A stretch of DNA of 64,000 bases from Maribacter algicola (GTDB lineage: Bacteria; Bacteroidota; Bacteroidia; Flavobacteriales; Flavobacteriaceae): positions 186,001 to 250,000 of the forward strand of contig NZ_QUSX01000002.1 in the NCBI RefSeq assembly GCF_003933245.1, written 5' to 3'. How positions within the stretch are numbered: position 1 is the first letter of the stretch; each line of letters opens with the position of its first letter. The notes beneath the pieces were generated by a model, which had not been told where the DNA came from, did not search any database, and was given only the letters and a program-made list of their open reading frames with translations. Made by a program: the position numbers and the translations under genes. Shown here one piece after another: positions 19,052 through 27,324 of this stretch.

Positions 19052-19053
19052 TG

Positions 19054-19389
19054 TTAGCTGTTTTTTGTGTTGGTTACCAGATTGGTGGCTTTTCTCAATT
19101 CATCCCAGGTAGAATCCAATTCCTTCAGGAAAAGTTTACCGGTTTCAGTTAGGGTATAGTATTTTCTTGGTGGTCCAGATGTGGATTCTTCCCAACGATA
19201 ATTGAGAAGACCTGCATTTTTTAACCGAGTCAATAGCGGGTAAATGGTTCCTTCCACTACCAGCATTTTGGCGTCTTTAAGCGTATCTAGGATTTCAGAG
19301 GCGTACTTGTCTTGTCCGTTCAAAATGGACAGGATGCAGTACTCTAGAACTCCCTTACGCATTTGCGCTTTTGTATTTTCTACATTCAT
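19054..19389 (-). CDS. PadR family transcriptional regulator
   Basis: A 111-residue winged-helix repressor of the PadR family: QMRKGVLEYCILSILN, then YASEILDTLKDAKMLVVEGTIYPLLTRLKNAGLL, the wing with SGPPRKYYTLT, and a C-terminal helix. The open frame continues to 19461, but family members begin close to MNVENTKAQMRKG and the extra 24 residues look like translated leader, so I place the start at ATG 19389. It probably represses its own operon with PspC and is released by a signal that is not evident. Confidence 0.88.
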   Translation of the reverse strand: MNVENTKAQMRKGVLEYCILSILNGQDKYASEILDTLKDAKMLVVEGTIYPLLTRLKNAGLLNYRWEESTSGPPRKYYTLTETGKLFLKELDSTWDELRKATNLVTNTKNS

Positions 19390-19560
19390 AATGTCTGTTT
19401 TCTTTTTATGCGGCCACCTACCATGGGGAGATTGCTCTGTCCGCTTTGTTGTGGTCTGCATGGATTAACGGTTCGTTTTTTGATCGATGAATAAACATCC
19501 TTGATTGATTTTTGATTGATTAGTAAACTCCTAAGGGTGTGATGAATACCCTTTTTTATT

Positions 19561-20013
19561 TTAATGTAAACTTATAACCCTGTGCATGAGCCAACGGTCG
19601 TTTGTCTTTTTCCATATGGAAATAAATTTTGATGGTTTGGATACGGCATTGGGTTCCTCCTTGTTAAAAAAACTATGTAGGCCTATCTGCACCGCCCCAA
19701 AACCGGGAATGTCGTGGACTTCCACACTTTCTTCAACTAGGTTTCGGGTTACTTTTCCACAAATATTTTTTTTGATACTTTCCAAAAGTGCAACCTTGTC
19801 CGTGGCCAACCCTCCCTTGTCATGATAAAATTCCAAGTCTTCATCATAGAATGCTTCTTGTGTATCCATATCACATTCATTATAAGCGGTGAAGTAGGTC
19901 TTGTCCAGTTCCAAAATGGTCTTGTATAATTCAGAGTCTTTGGAGACCTGTCCAAATGCCAAGCTGGAAAAGAAGGCAACCACGACGTATATGATAATTT
20001 TTAATAGGGTCAT
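19561..20013 (-). CDS. Exported NTF2-like (DUF4440) protein
   Basis: A 150-residue protein with a signal peptide (VVAFFSSLAFGQ) and an NTF2-like cone fold: ILELDKTYFTAYNECDMDTQEAFYDEDLEFYHDKGG and the C-terminal FISIWKKTNDRWLMHRVISLH. Family members are often small-ligand binding or isomerase-like; no catalytic pair can be assigned. Its ATG overlaps the stop of the DUF4870 gene by one base, so both are translated together. Confidence 0.8.
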   Translation of the reverse strand: MTLLKIIIYVVVAFFSSLAFGQVSKDSELYKTILELDKTYFTAYNECDMDTQEAFYDEDLEFYHDKGGLATDKVALLESIKKNICGKVTRNLVEESVEVHDIPGFGAVQIGLHSFFNKEEPNAVSKPSKFISIWKKTNDRWLMHRVISLH

Positions 20014-20495
20014 TATTTAATGAATTTTATGGTTAGGGGGTATTGAAACGTTTGTCCTTCGTTGGTTCTTATGGTCGCCAAAATGGTGTAGACAATGTTC
20101 ACTACGAACAATGCTCCTTGGAGTAGTCCGGAAATCCCCACAGGCAACAACCAAGTCCCAAACCTAAAATCGTCACTATCTATGTGAAAGTTTAGACGGT
20201 TCCAGTTGTTCAAATGGCCAAAACCCAAAAAGTCAAAATCAAAAATATTTGGAAAAAAACCAATGAAAAAAGGAATACTGATTATTCCAAGGATTATAGA
20301 ATAGAGTAGGAGGCTGATTTGAAAATTGAGGGCCTGTTTTCCGTTATGATCTACAAACTCATATTCTTTTTTATTGGCCGTCCATAAAATCAATGGCACA
20401 ATAAAATTCCCGAACGGAACAAAGAATTTAGAGAACGTACTCGCATGTATCAATGCGGATAAATTTCTTTCGTGTTTGGATAATGATTCTGTCAT
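20013..20495 (-). CDS. DUF4870 membrane protein
   Basis: A 160-residue integral membrane protein of the DUF4870 (Tic20-like) family: ALIHASTFSKFFVPFGNFIVPLILW, then NGKQALNFQISLLLYSIILGIISIPFFIG and a third hydrophobic segment around VGISGLLQGALFVVNIVYTIL. DUF4870 genes commonly accompany PadR/PspC/head GIN genes in Bacteroidota. It heads a two-gene transcript with the NTF2-like protein. Two palindromes lie in the region shared with the divergent DUF4442 gene. Confidence 0.87.
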   Translation of the reverse strand: MTESLSKHERNLSALIHASTFSKFFVPFGNFIVPLILWTANKKEYEFVDHNGKQALNFQISLLLYSIILGIISIPFFIGFFPNIFDFDFLGFGHLNNWNRLNFHIDSDDFRFGTWLLPVGISGLLQGALFVVNIVYTILATIRTNEGQTFQYPLTIKFIK

Positions 20496-20592
20496 GGCTC
20501 GTTCTTTGATTGATGAAATATTAGCTACTGTGCTTTAACGATATACATTGATAGCATAATAACTTACTATGCAAATATATATCTAAAAGAAG

Positions 20593-20613
20593 GTACTATG
20601 CAACACATAGTAC
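20593..20613. promoter_or_regulatory. Palindrome, candidate repressor operator
   Basis: Perfect 8-bp arms GTACTATG (20593-20600) and CATAGTAC (20606-20613) around five bases. A related TACTATGCAA occurs near 20565-20575. It lies about 100 bases upstream of the DUF4870 start and 75 bases upstream of DUF4442. The TATG...CATA core resembles PadR-type operators. Confidence 0.5.
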
Positions 20614-20644
20614 TAATATTTAACATTATATTAACATTTTAAGA

Positions 20645-20662
20645 TATTGATTTTTATCAATA
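20645..20662. promoter_or_regulatory. Palindrome upstream of the DUF4442 gene
   Basis: Perfect inverted repeat TATTGAT (20645-20651) / ATCAATA (20656-20662) around TTTT, ending 25 bases before the DUF4442 start. The size fits an operator. Confidence 0.4.
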
Positions 20663-20687
20663 CATTTAAGAAATAAATAGAACGAAA

Positions 20688-21143
20688 ATGGCCGTTAGTA
20701 CTAGTAAATTCAATACGTTTACTTTTTTTAAGTTACCTTCTGCCTGGTGGTGCGGCGTACGTTTGAGACATTTGGACCAACAGAAAGCTGTTGTGACCGT
20801 AAAACACAAATGGTTCAATCAAAATCCTTTTAATTCCATGTTTTGGGCCGTTCAAGGAATGGCCGCAGAACTTTCTACAGGGGCCATGATGATCGATCAG
20901 ATCAATGCAACGGGCAAGAAAATCTCAATGCTTGTTGCCAATAATAAGGCCAATTTTTCTAAAAAGGCCACGGGAGAAATCACCTTTACCTGTGAGGACG
21001 GACATTTAATAAAGGATGCATTGGAGAGAACTATGGCCACGGGTGAGGGGCAAACAGTTTGGATGAAATCAGTAGGTATCAATACCGATGGGGTAGTGGT
21101 AAGTACTTTTCATTTTGAGTGGACGGTAAAGTTGAAGCAATAG
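20688..21143 (+). CDS. DUF4442 hotdog-fold thioesterase-like protein
   Basis: A 151-residue protein of the DUF4442 family, which has the hotdog fold of acyl-CoA thioesterases (WCGVRLRHLDQQKAVVTVKHKWFNQNPFNSMFWAVQGMAAEL, then ISMLVANNKANFSKKATGEITF). It probably hydrolyses or binds acyl thioesters in the cytoplasm. It is a single gene, divergent from the DUF4870 gene. Confidence 0.88.
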   Translation: MAVSTSKFNTFTFFKLPSAWWCGVRLRHLDQQKAVVTVKHKWFNQNPFNSMFWAVQGMAAELSTGAMMIDQINATGKKISMLVANNKANFSKKATGEITFTCEDGHLIKDALERTMATGEGQTVWMKSVGINTDGVVVSTFHFEWTVKLKQ

Positions 21144-21298
21144 ATTGAAAGCTTCTTGCTTTATATGCTTTGTAGTTAGTTTAAGAATCCCCACATAATT
21201 ATTTTAATAATGTTCATTGAGCTTTCTATCGAGTACCTTCTGTAACAAATCCTTATAATTAACAACAAATATCTATCAACAAAAAACAAATCAAAAAA

Positions 21299-22099
21299 AT
21301 GAATGCACACGAAATAGATTACGAGATTTTTGGCGAGGAAATGCAATATGTGGAGATAGAGCTAGACCCCCAAGAGGCCGTTGTGGCCGAGGCCGGAAGC
21401 TTTATGATGATGGACACCAATATTAAAATGAATACTATTTTTGGGGATGGGAGCAATCAGGACAACAGCGTATTGGGAAAGATTTTCTCCGCAGGAAAAC
21501 GTATGCTTACCGGCGAAAGTCTTTTTATGACGGCCTTTCTTAATATTGGGCAAGGCAAAAAGAAGGTGAGTTTTGCATCGCCCTATCCTGGAAAAATTGT
21601 TCCTATAGATTTATCAGAACTCGGAGGAAGGTTCATTTGTCAAAAGGATGCCTTTCTCTGTGCGGCCAAAGGCGTATCCGTCGGCATTGAATTTTCAAAA
21701 AGACTGGGTCGCGGACTCTTTGGTGGTGAAGGTTTCATCATGCAGAAACTGGAGGGAGATGGAATGACTTTTGTTCATGCAGGAGGTACTTTGGCCAAAA
21801 AGACTTTGGGACCTGGGGAGGTTTTGAAAGTAGATACGGGTTGTATAGTTGGTTTTACCAAGGATGTGGATTATGATATAGAATTTATTGGCGGTATACG
21901 AAATACGGTGTTTGGCGGCGAAGGACTCTTTTTTGCTTCCCTGCGTGGCCCTGGAACGGTTTATATACAATCCTTGCCTTTTAGCCGATTGGCTGGTCGT
22001 GTTTGGGCGGCTGCGCCCAGAGGCGGTGGTAAGGATAAAGGAGAGGGTAGTATTCTAGGTGGTCTTGGCGATTTGTTGGACGGCGATAATAGATTCTAA
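21299..22099 (+). CDS. AIM24 / TIGR00266 family protein
   Basis: A 266-residue protein matching TIGR00266/AIM24: [32 protein letters not shown], then [20 protein letters not shown] and [26 protein letters not shown]. The fold is a trimeric beta-sandwich; bacterial function is unknown (in yeast mitochondria it supports MICOS assembly). It is a single gene followed by a structured intergenic region. Confidence 0.92.
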   Translation: MNAHEIDYEIFGEEMQYVEIELDPQEAVVAEAGSFMMMDTNIKMNTIFGDGSNQDNSVLGKIFSAGKRMLTGESLFMTAFLNIGQGKKKVSFASPYPGKIVPIDLSELGGRFICQKDAFLCAAKGVSVGIEFSKRLGRGLFGGEGFIMQKLEGDGMTFVHAGGTLAKKTLGPGEVLKVDTGCIVGFTKDVDYDIEFIGGIRNTVFGGEGLFFASLRGPGTVYIQSLPFSRLAGRVWAAAPRGGGKDKGEGSILGGLGDLLDGDNRF

Positions 22100-22227
22100 A
22101 GGTCAAATATAACCTCAAGAATCAAGTTGAAGTTCAAGTTTTTTGAGTTTAGAATTCAGAGGGTTGAGTGCAGGGTTGTTTGTTTGAGCGGTTGGCAATT
22201 AACAATAAACAAATATAAATTCGTGAA

Positions 22228-22254
22228 TGGCGTTCAGCGCATGGCGCTTAGCCA
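22228..22254. repeat. Small intergenic hairpin
   Basis: Inverted repeat TGGC...AGCGC-ATG-GCGCT...GCCA; inner arms at 22236-22240 and 22244-22248, outer arms at 22228-22231 and 22251-22254. It has no following T run and resembles short repetitive palindromes of Flavobacteria more than a terminator. Confidence 0.45.
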
Positions 22255-22262
22255 AAATGCCA

Positions 22263-22297
22263 ACAATCAACAACTAACAACGAAGAACTAACAACGA
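22263..22297 (+). repeat. Heptamer-phased repeat before the DUF2461 gene
   Basis: Five contiguous 7-mers: ACAATCA, ACAACTA, ACAACGA, AGAACTA, ACAACGA. They end five bases before the GTG start at 22303. The unit is the same family as the longer array at 32161-32258. Confidence 0.7.
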
Positions 22298-22302
22298 AAC
22301 AA

Positions 22303-22956
22303 GTGGATTTCAAAAACCTAATAACCTTCCTAGAAGAACTTAATAAAAACAACAACAAAGAGTGGATGGATGCCCATAGAAAGTGGTACCATTCGGTCAG
22401 GGATGAGTTCATTGATTGGCTCGATGTGTTGAATACGCATTTGTTGAAAGTATATGATGCGTATTACGATACCCCTGGCAAAAAGGGAATCAACAGAATT
22501 AACAACAACCTTTTATACCATCCAAACCGACCCATTTATAAAGATCATTTTGGGGCCGGTTTGGACAAAAGACCCAATACGGGCGATTTTTACATTGAAA
22601 TCGGTTTGGAGGAATCCATGTTCGCCGGTGGTCTTTGGCGACCAGATCCCAAAAGATTGGCCAGTATTCGTGATGCCATTGATTATAATGGGGAGGAACT
22701 AAAAGCCATTCTTGAAAAACCATCTTTTAGAAAGACTTTCGGTGGTCTAGTTGAGGATGTAACATTGACAAGGCCTCCAAAAGGTTTTTCTGATGACCAT
22801 CCCCATATCGATTTGCTCAAGCAGAAAACCTTTGCCGTTATGGTAAAATTTGACAATGAGGAACTGTTCCAACCTAATTTTAACGAAAAGGTTTTCGAGA
22901 TTTATCGGGAAATGTTACCCTTTAGAGCTTATTTAAACCAAGCGATTTCGGTGTAA
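22303..22956 (+). CDS. DUF2461 (TIGR02453) family protein
   Basis: A 217-residue DUF2461 protein: FLEELNKNNNKEWMDAHRKWY, FYIEIGLEESMFAGGLWRPDPKRLASIRDAID and PHIDLLKQKTFAVM are typical. Function unknown. No ATG fits; the GTG at 22303 gives VDFKNLITFLEELN, which matches family starts, and it lies directly behind a heptamer repeat instead of a recognisable ribosome-binding site. It converges with the M81 gene. Confidence 0.9.
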   Translation: MDFKNLITFLEELNKNNNKEWMDAHRKWYHSVRDEFIDWLDVLNTHLLKVYDAYYDTPGKKGINRINNNLLYHPNRPIYKDHFGAGLDKRPNTGDFYIEIGLEESMFAGGLWRPDPKRLASIRDAIDYNGEELKAILEKPSFRKTFGGLVEDVTLTRPPKGFSDDHPHIDLLKQKTFAVMVKFDNEELFQPNFNEKVFEIYREMLPFRAYLNQAISV

Positions 22957-22961
22957 AACCC

Positions 22962-24530
22962 CTATTCATTAGAGGCTGGAATCAATCTTGCGCTTAAGTC
23001 CGGAGTTGCCATATCGGCATCCAATGGAAACATTGGCCGTTTGATATTCTGATACCCCAATCGTTCCAAATCTTGGTCCACCCCCCCAGGAGTTAGTGCC
23101 ATGATCCAATCCCCACGCATATCGTATAATTCCGGTACCAAATAACCGATTTTAACCACGATAATATCTGATTCTGTAGGCTTTAGTCCCAAATTCGTAA
23201 AATCGCTTTTATGGTGATACGGCTTTCGTTTTTTGGTTACGATGACGTGAACACTTCCTACTTTTACTACCACTTCCACTTCGGCGTCACGGTCTCCTTC
23301 CTGAATCGCTTCTATGGTCCCGGAAAGCTCCAAAGGCGGAGCAAATCGATTATCCACTGCAGATCCCGCTTTACCAGTAATCGTACCGCCAACACCAACT
23401 TCCAGAGCTTTTTCCACAAGTTCCGGTCCCGGGATGGAGGCATAAATCAAAGTTGGCCCGTCTCCCGATTTAAATTCGGGTCGCTGTAAGATTTTATCCA
23501 AGGTCCAAGTAACATCCCCTGCGCCACCTGCCGTTGGGTTATCGCCCATATCGCTTATTATATAAGGTTTTTTGTCACTTTCAAGCGCCAATTTCAGGCT
23601 CTCTTCCAAAGTTCCCACGGGGGCTACAAATTCAAATTCGTGCCGAACGTCCCAAAAGGCCTTCGCCAATTTTTCAGCACCCATAGTAACCTTTTCCTTA
23701 TCGTCACCCGTAACCATGACCACGGCATGGTTTCTGGGTTCATCCGCCCAGGCATAACCGATCCAGATTGCGGCATCTATGACGCCTTCTTGGTCTGCGA
23801 CTTCAGGAACTTTGGCATATAGACTTTTACCGGGCTCGATACGGGTGCTTGTTTTTTCCCCTGGCAGCAAAATAGGAACGGGAATCCATGCCTTGTATGC
23901 AGGTTTTCCTTTACCATTTTCCAAGCGTTCCAAAAGGAGACGTATGGAACGCTCTTTAGATTCCAAAGCATCCTCATGCGGAGCCATGCGATAACAGGTT
24001 ATCAAATCACTATGTTTAGCCAGCCTTTCTGAAACGTTCCCATGGAGATCCATAGAGGTCGAAATCAACACATCGGGTCCCACAACTTCTCTTATACGCT
24101 TGATTAAATCACCTTCGGCGTCCTCAAGTCCCACAACGCTCATGGCCCCGTGGATATCAAAGAAGAGTCCGTCGTAGGGCATGTTCTCCTTAAGCATTTT
24201 CAAGGTTTTTTCTACCATGGATTCATAAGCCTCTCTCGTAACAATACCTCCTGGAAGGGATTTTCCCAACAAGGTAGGCACCCACTCCGCACGTTTACGT
24301 ATATCACTATCGGCATCAAAAAAAGAATATCTTCCAAAAATAGAATCTCCTATTCTAGCATGAAAAGCGGCTTCCTCGGTTTGTGCCGGGGAAAATGTAC
24401 TGGATTCAATGCCTAAACCGGCAATGGCGATTTTTGGTAGCTCTTTTTGTTCTGTTTTCTCTTCGGACTGATTTTTGCACCCAAGAAAACTAAAAAGGGA
24501 AAGGACAAATAAGAGGACAATTTTTTTCAT
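22962..24530 (-). CDS. M81 family metallopeptidase (MlrC-like) lipoprotein
   Basis: A 522-residue M81/MlrC-type protein (DUF1485 N-terminal domain plus MlrC C-terminal domain): IAIAGLGIESSTFSP, FFDIHGAMSV, STSMDLHGNVS, CYRMAPHED and ISDMGDNPTAGGAGDV, which carry the putative metal ligands. A lipoprotein signal (FLGC, Cys18) places it outside the cytoplasm, unlike most MlrC homologues. MlrC of Sphingomonas hydrolyses linear microcystin products; other homologues probably act on amides or hydantoin-like compounds. It is divergent from the GMC oxidoreductase operon. Confidence 0.9.
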   Translation of the reverse strand: MKKIVLLFVLSLFSFLGCKNQSEEKTEQKELPKIAIAGLGIESSTFSPAQTEEAAFHARIGDSIFGRYSFFDADSDIRKRAEWVPTLLGKSLPGGIVTREAYESMVEKTLKMLKENMPYDGLFFDIHGAMSVVGLEDAEGDLIKRIREVVGPDVLISTSMDLHGNVSERLAKHSDLITCYRMAPHEDALESKERSIRLLLERLENGKGKPAYKAWIPVPILLPGEKTSTRIEPGKSLYAKVPEVADQEGVIDAAIWIGYAWADEPRNHAVVMVTGDDKEKVTMGAEKLAKAFWDVRHEFEFVAPVGTLEESLKLALESDKKPYIISDMGDNPTAGGAGDVTWTLDKILQRPEFKSGDGPTLIYASIPGPELVEKALEVGVGGTITGKAGSAVDNRFAPPLELSGTIEAIQEGDRDAEVEVVVKVGSVHVIVTKKRKPYHHKSDFTNLGLKPTESDIIVVKIGYLVPELYDMRGDWIMALTPGGVDQDLERLGYQNIKRPMFPLDADMATPDLSARLIPASNE

Positions 24531-24591
24531 AAGGGTATCTTAAGTTTCGTTAAAAATACTACTAATTTTTGTTTGATGGATGGGCATTCTC

Positions 24592-24621
24592 TTGTCATAT
24601 CCTCGAATAACCCTATCTTTA
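24592..24621 (+). promoter_or_regulatory. Probable promoter of the GMC oxidoreductase operon
   Basis: TTG (24592-24594), 19 bases, then TATCTTTA (24614-24621), one mismatch to TAnnTTTG; the ATG is 23 bases downstream. Spacing fits the Bacteroidota housekeeping promoter. Confidence 0.5.
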
Positions 24622-24644
24622 TTGGGTTAATTTTATAATTTTTT

Positions 24645-26345
24645 ATGGCCAATTTCAATATAGACGCAAAAAAGGACATGACCTACGATGCCATAGTGGT
24701 AGGATCAGGAATCAGTGGTGGATGGGCCGCAAAGGAACTTTGTGAAAAAGGGCTTAAAACCCTGGTTCTTGAACGAGGCCCCATAGTGGAGCATGTAGTG
24801 GATTACCCCACCATGAATTGGGATCCTTGGGACATGGAATACCGCGGCGGTCTTACTCCTGAAGAAAAAAAGAAGCATTACAAGAACATCCGTTCAGGAT
24901 GGGTGGGCAAGGATACCGAACATTTTTGGGCGGATGATGAAGCCAATCCTTATACGGAAGAGAAGCCATTTTTATGGTTGAGGGGTCACCAAATGGGAGG
25001 TAAATCCCTTCTTTGGGGTAAACAGACGTATCGTTGGAGCGATTTGGACTTTGAGGCCAATGCAAAAGATGGCCACGGTGTAGACTGGCCTATACGATAC
25101 AAGGATATTGAACCTTGGTACACCTACGTGGAGAAATTTGCGGGAATTAGTGGGGAAGCCTTAGGATTACCACAATTGCCCGATAGCCATTTTCTTCCTC
25201 CCATGGAACTGAACTGTGTTGAAAAACATGTGAAGGAACGAATCGAGAAGAATTTTGAAGGTAGAAACATGATTATTGGTAGGGTCGCCCATTTGACCCA
25301 GCCCCATAATGGAAGGGGACAGTGTCAAAACCGTAATAGATGTAGTAGGGGATGTCCTTATGGGGCCTACTTCAGTAGTAATGCGGTAACCTTGCCAGCG
25401 GCTAACGCCACAGGAAATTTGACCATTAGGCCATATTCAATTGTGCAAGAAGTTATTTATGATGATGCCAAAGGGAAGGCCACGGGAGTTCGTATCATTG
25501 ATGCGGAAACGAATGAGGTAATCGACTATTCTTCCAAGATTATTTTCGTGAATGCATCGGCACTTAGTACGGCACATATACTTATGAATTCTACCTCAAA
25601 ACGTTTTGAGAACGGTTTGGGTAATGATAGCGGAGAATTGGGCCATAACTTAATGGATCATACCTACAGGGTTGGTGCCATAGGCAAGGTTGATGGTTTT
25701 GAGGATAAATACTACAAGGGAAGAAGACCTAATGGTATCTACATCCCCAGATATTGGAATATCGACGAGAAGTCCAAGTCCGATAAATTTCTACGTGGAT
25801 TTGGCTATCAAGGGGGCGGATATCGTGGAGGCAACCCGGCAAACGAGGAATCTTTTGGGGCCGCCTTTAAGGACAGTATCCTAAAACCTGGAGGATGGGA
25901 ATTCTTCATTACCGGTTTTGCGGAATGTTTACCGTATCATGACAACAAAATCAGTCTTAATAAAGATGTGTTGGACAAATGGGGACAACCTACCTTGACC
26001 ATAGATGCCGAGTTTAAGGAAAATGAAAAGGCCTTGAACAAGCAGATTCAAGAGGACGCGGTTGAAATGTTGGAAACAGCCGGACTCAAAGATGTGATGG
26101 GCTTTGATAAGGAACACCCGCCAGGATATGGGGTACATGAAATGGGAACTGCAAGAATGGGTAGGGACCCAAAAACGTCCGTTTTGAACGGATTCAATCA
26201 AGTACATGCTGCAAAAAATGTGTTCGTCACCGATGGTGCCTGTATGACCTCTTCCTCATGTGTCAACCCATCATTGACTTATATGGCCCTTACGGCAAGA
26301 GCGGCAGATCATGCAGTATCCGAATTGAAAAAATTTAATATCTAA
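24645..26345 (+). CDS. GMC family oxidoreductase
   Basis: A 566-residue flavoprotein of the GMC family: FAD motif VVGSGISGGWAAKEL near residue 17-31, LRGHQMGGKSLLWG, a Cys-rich segment (GRGQCQNRNRCSRGCPYGAYFSS would extend too far to quote fully), and the C-terminal VTDGACMTSSSCVNPSLTYMAL with the active-site Asn. The cysteine cluster is typical of the membrane-bound sugar/polyol dehydrogenase branch (gluconate 2-dehydrogenase-like), which passes electrons to a cytochrome. It has no own signal peptide; the small partner 4 bases downstream carries a Tat-type signal, so co-export is likely. Substrate unknown; sugar, polyol or sugar acid. Confidence 0.92.
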   Translation: MANFNIDAKKDMTYDAIVVGSGISGGWAAKELCEKGLKTLVLERGPIVEHVVDYPTMNWDPWDMEYRGGLTPEEKKKHYKNIRSGWVGKDTEHFWADDEANPYTEEKPFLWLRGHQMGGKSLLWGKQTYRWSDLDFEANAKDGHGVDWPIRYKDIEPWYTYVEKFAGISGEALGLPQLPDSHFLPPMELNCVEKHVKERIEKNFEGRNMIIGRVAHLTQPHNGRGQCQNRNRCSRGCPYGAYFSSNAVTLPAANATGNLTIRPYSIVQEVIYDDAKGKATGVRIIDAETNEVIDYSSKIIFVNASALSTAHILMNSTSKRFENGLGNDSGELGHNLMDHTYRVGAIGKVDGFEDKYYKGRRPNGIYIPRYWNIDEKSKSDKFLRGFGYQGGGYRGGNPANEESFGAAFKDSILKPGGWEFFITGFAECLPYHDNKISLNKDVLDKWGQPTLTIDAEFKENEKALNKQIQEDAVEMLETAGLKDVMGFDKEHPPGYGVHEMGTARMGRDPKTSVLNGFNQVHAAKNVFVTDGACMTSSSCVNPSLTYMALTARAADHAVSELKKFNI

Positions 26346-26349
26346 GAAC

Positions 26350-26943
26350 ATGGATAGAAGAAAAGCACTTAAGAAAGCGGGCCTATTGGCAGGGGCAACG
26401 ATTGCGATGCCCTCTCTTTTTTCCCTTTTACAATCTTGTAAAAATGAAACAAGGCTGGATTGGCAACCTGAGTTCTTTACCGAGGACGAAGCCAAGACCA
26501 TTTCCGCTTTAATAGATACTATTTTACCAACTACCGATACCCCTGGTGGATTGGATGTAAAGGCCGATATGTTCATAGACAAAGTTGTTGCCCAAACGTA
26601 TGATGCCGAAGGACAACAAAATATGCGCAATGCGATTGCCGAGTTTAATGCTTCCTGTAAGGGAAAATATGGAGCTATTTTTCCGGAACTAAGTGATGCC
26701 GACAAAACGGCCGTGCTGAAAGAGGCAGAAGCGAGCTCTCCAAAGTTCAATCCCGGTGTTTGGGGAACTACGGTTGGGGACCAACAACCAGTAGGATTTT
26801 ACAGATCTTTGAAATCCATGGCTATTTGGGCTTATTTTACATCTGAGGAAATGGGCGAGAATGTATTGAGCTATGACCCCATTCCAGGAACGTTTGAGCC
26901 TTGCAAGCCACTATCTGAAGTTGGAAACCGCTGGAGTCTGTAG
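26350..26943 (+). CDS. Gluconate 2-dehydrogenase subunit 3 family protein
   Basis: A 197-residue small subunit: N-terminal MDRRKALKKAGLLAGA with a twin-arginine start and hydrophobic segment, possible lipidation at LLQSC, then FTEDEAKTISALIDTILPTTDTPGG, the family signature. It is four bases behind the GMC oxidoreductase and probably carries it through the Tat system and holds it at the membrane. Confidence 0.9.
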   Translation: MDRRKALKKAGLLAGATIAMPSLFSLLQSCKNETRLDWQPEFFTEDEAKTISALIDTILPTTDTPGGLDVKADMFIDKVVAQTYDAEGQQNMRNAIAEFNASCKGKYGAIFPELSDADKTAVLKEAEASSPKFNPGVWGTTVGDQQPVGFYRSLKSMAIWAYFTSEEMGENVLSYDPIPGTFEPCKPLSEVGNRWSL

Positions 26944-26970
26944 GATTAGCTGCTTTGTACTTTTCAGGCA

Positions 26971-27324
26971 TTATTTTTCCCATTTAATTGGGCTCACATC
27001 GTCATGATTTAAAACCCTTAGATTATCACGGTCGATTCGCATGATAAGTTTGCATTCCGGATCGGGGCAGACCACACGAGCGTCGGTTTCCATCCAGTCG
27101 GCCGGATGATTTTTTCGTTGTTTGGCGGGTAACAGGGGTAGGGTGGATTGTAGGGCATACAAACAAAAATCGGCGGTATCCGGCAAGGATAATTTTCCAC
27201 CTTTTAGGTGAAATTTATCGCTGACTTTCATATTACATGTGCAGTTACCGCTAATGCTCTCAACGACCACGGTTAAATCATAGAGTTCAAACTGATCATC
27301 CCTAAGTTTTGTATCTTTTTTCAT
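26971..27324 (-). CDS. TIGR04076 family protein
   Basis: About 117 residues (start MKKDTKLRDDQFELYDL at ATG 27324). It matches TIGR04076: YDLTVVVESISGNCTCNMKVSDKF, a Cys-rich CP-x-x-E segment (VVCPDPECKLIMRI) and the C-terminal VSPIKWEK. Function unknown. The frame opens 36 bases earlier, but that part lacks similarity. It overlaps the end of the NhaC gene by 23 bases and is the last gene of a four-gene operon. Confidence 0.82.
   Translation of the reverse strand: MKKDTKLRDDQFELYDLTVVVESISGNCTCNMKVSDKFHLKGGKLSLPDTADFCLYALQSTLPLLPAKQRKNHPADWMETDARVVCPDPECKLIMRIDRDNLRVLNHDDVSPIKWEK

Noticed and set aside
19390..19461. Upstream extension of PadR by 24 residues
   Set aside because: Composition is unlike the family N-terminus, which begins at MNVENTKAQ. 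The leader resemblance to DUF4870 is noted in the findings.
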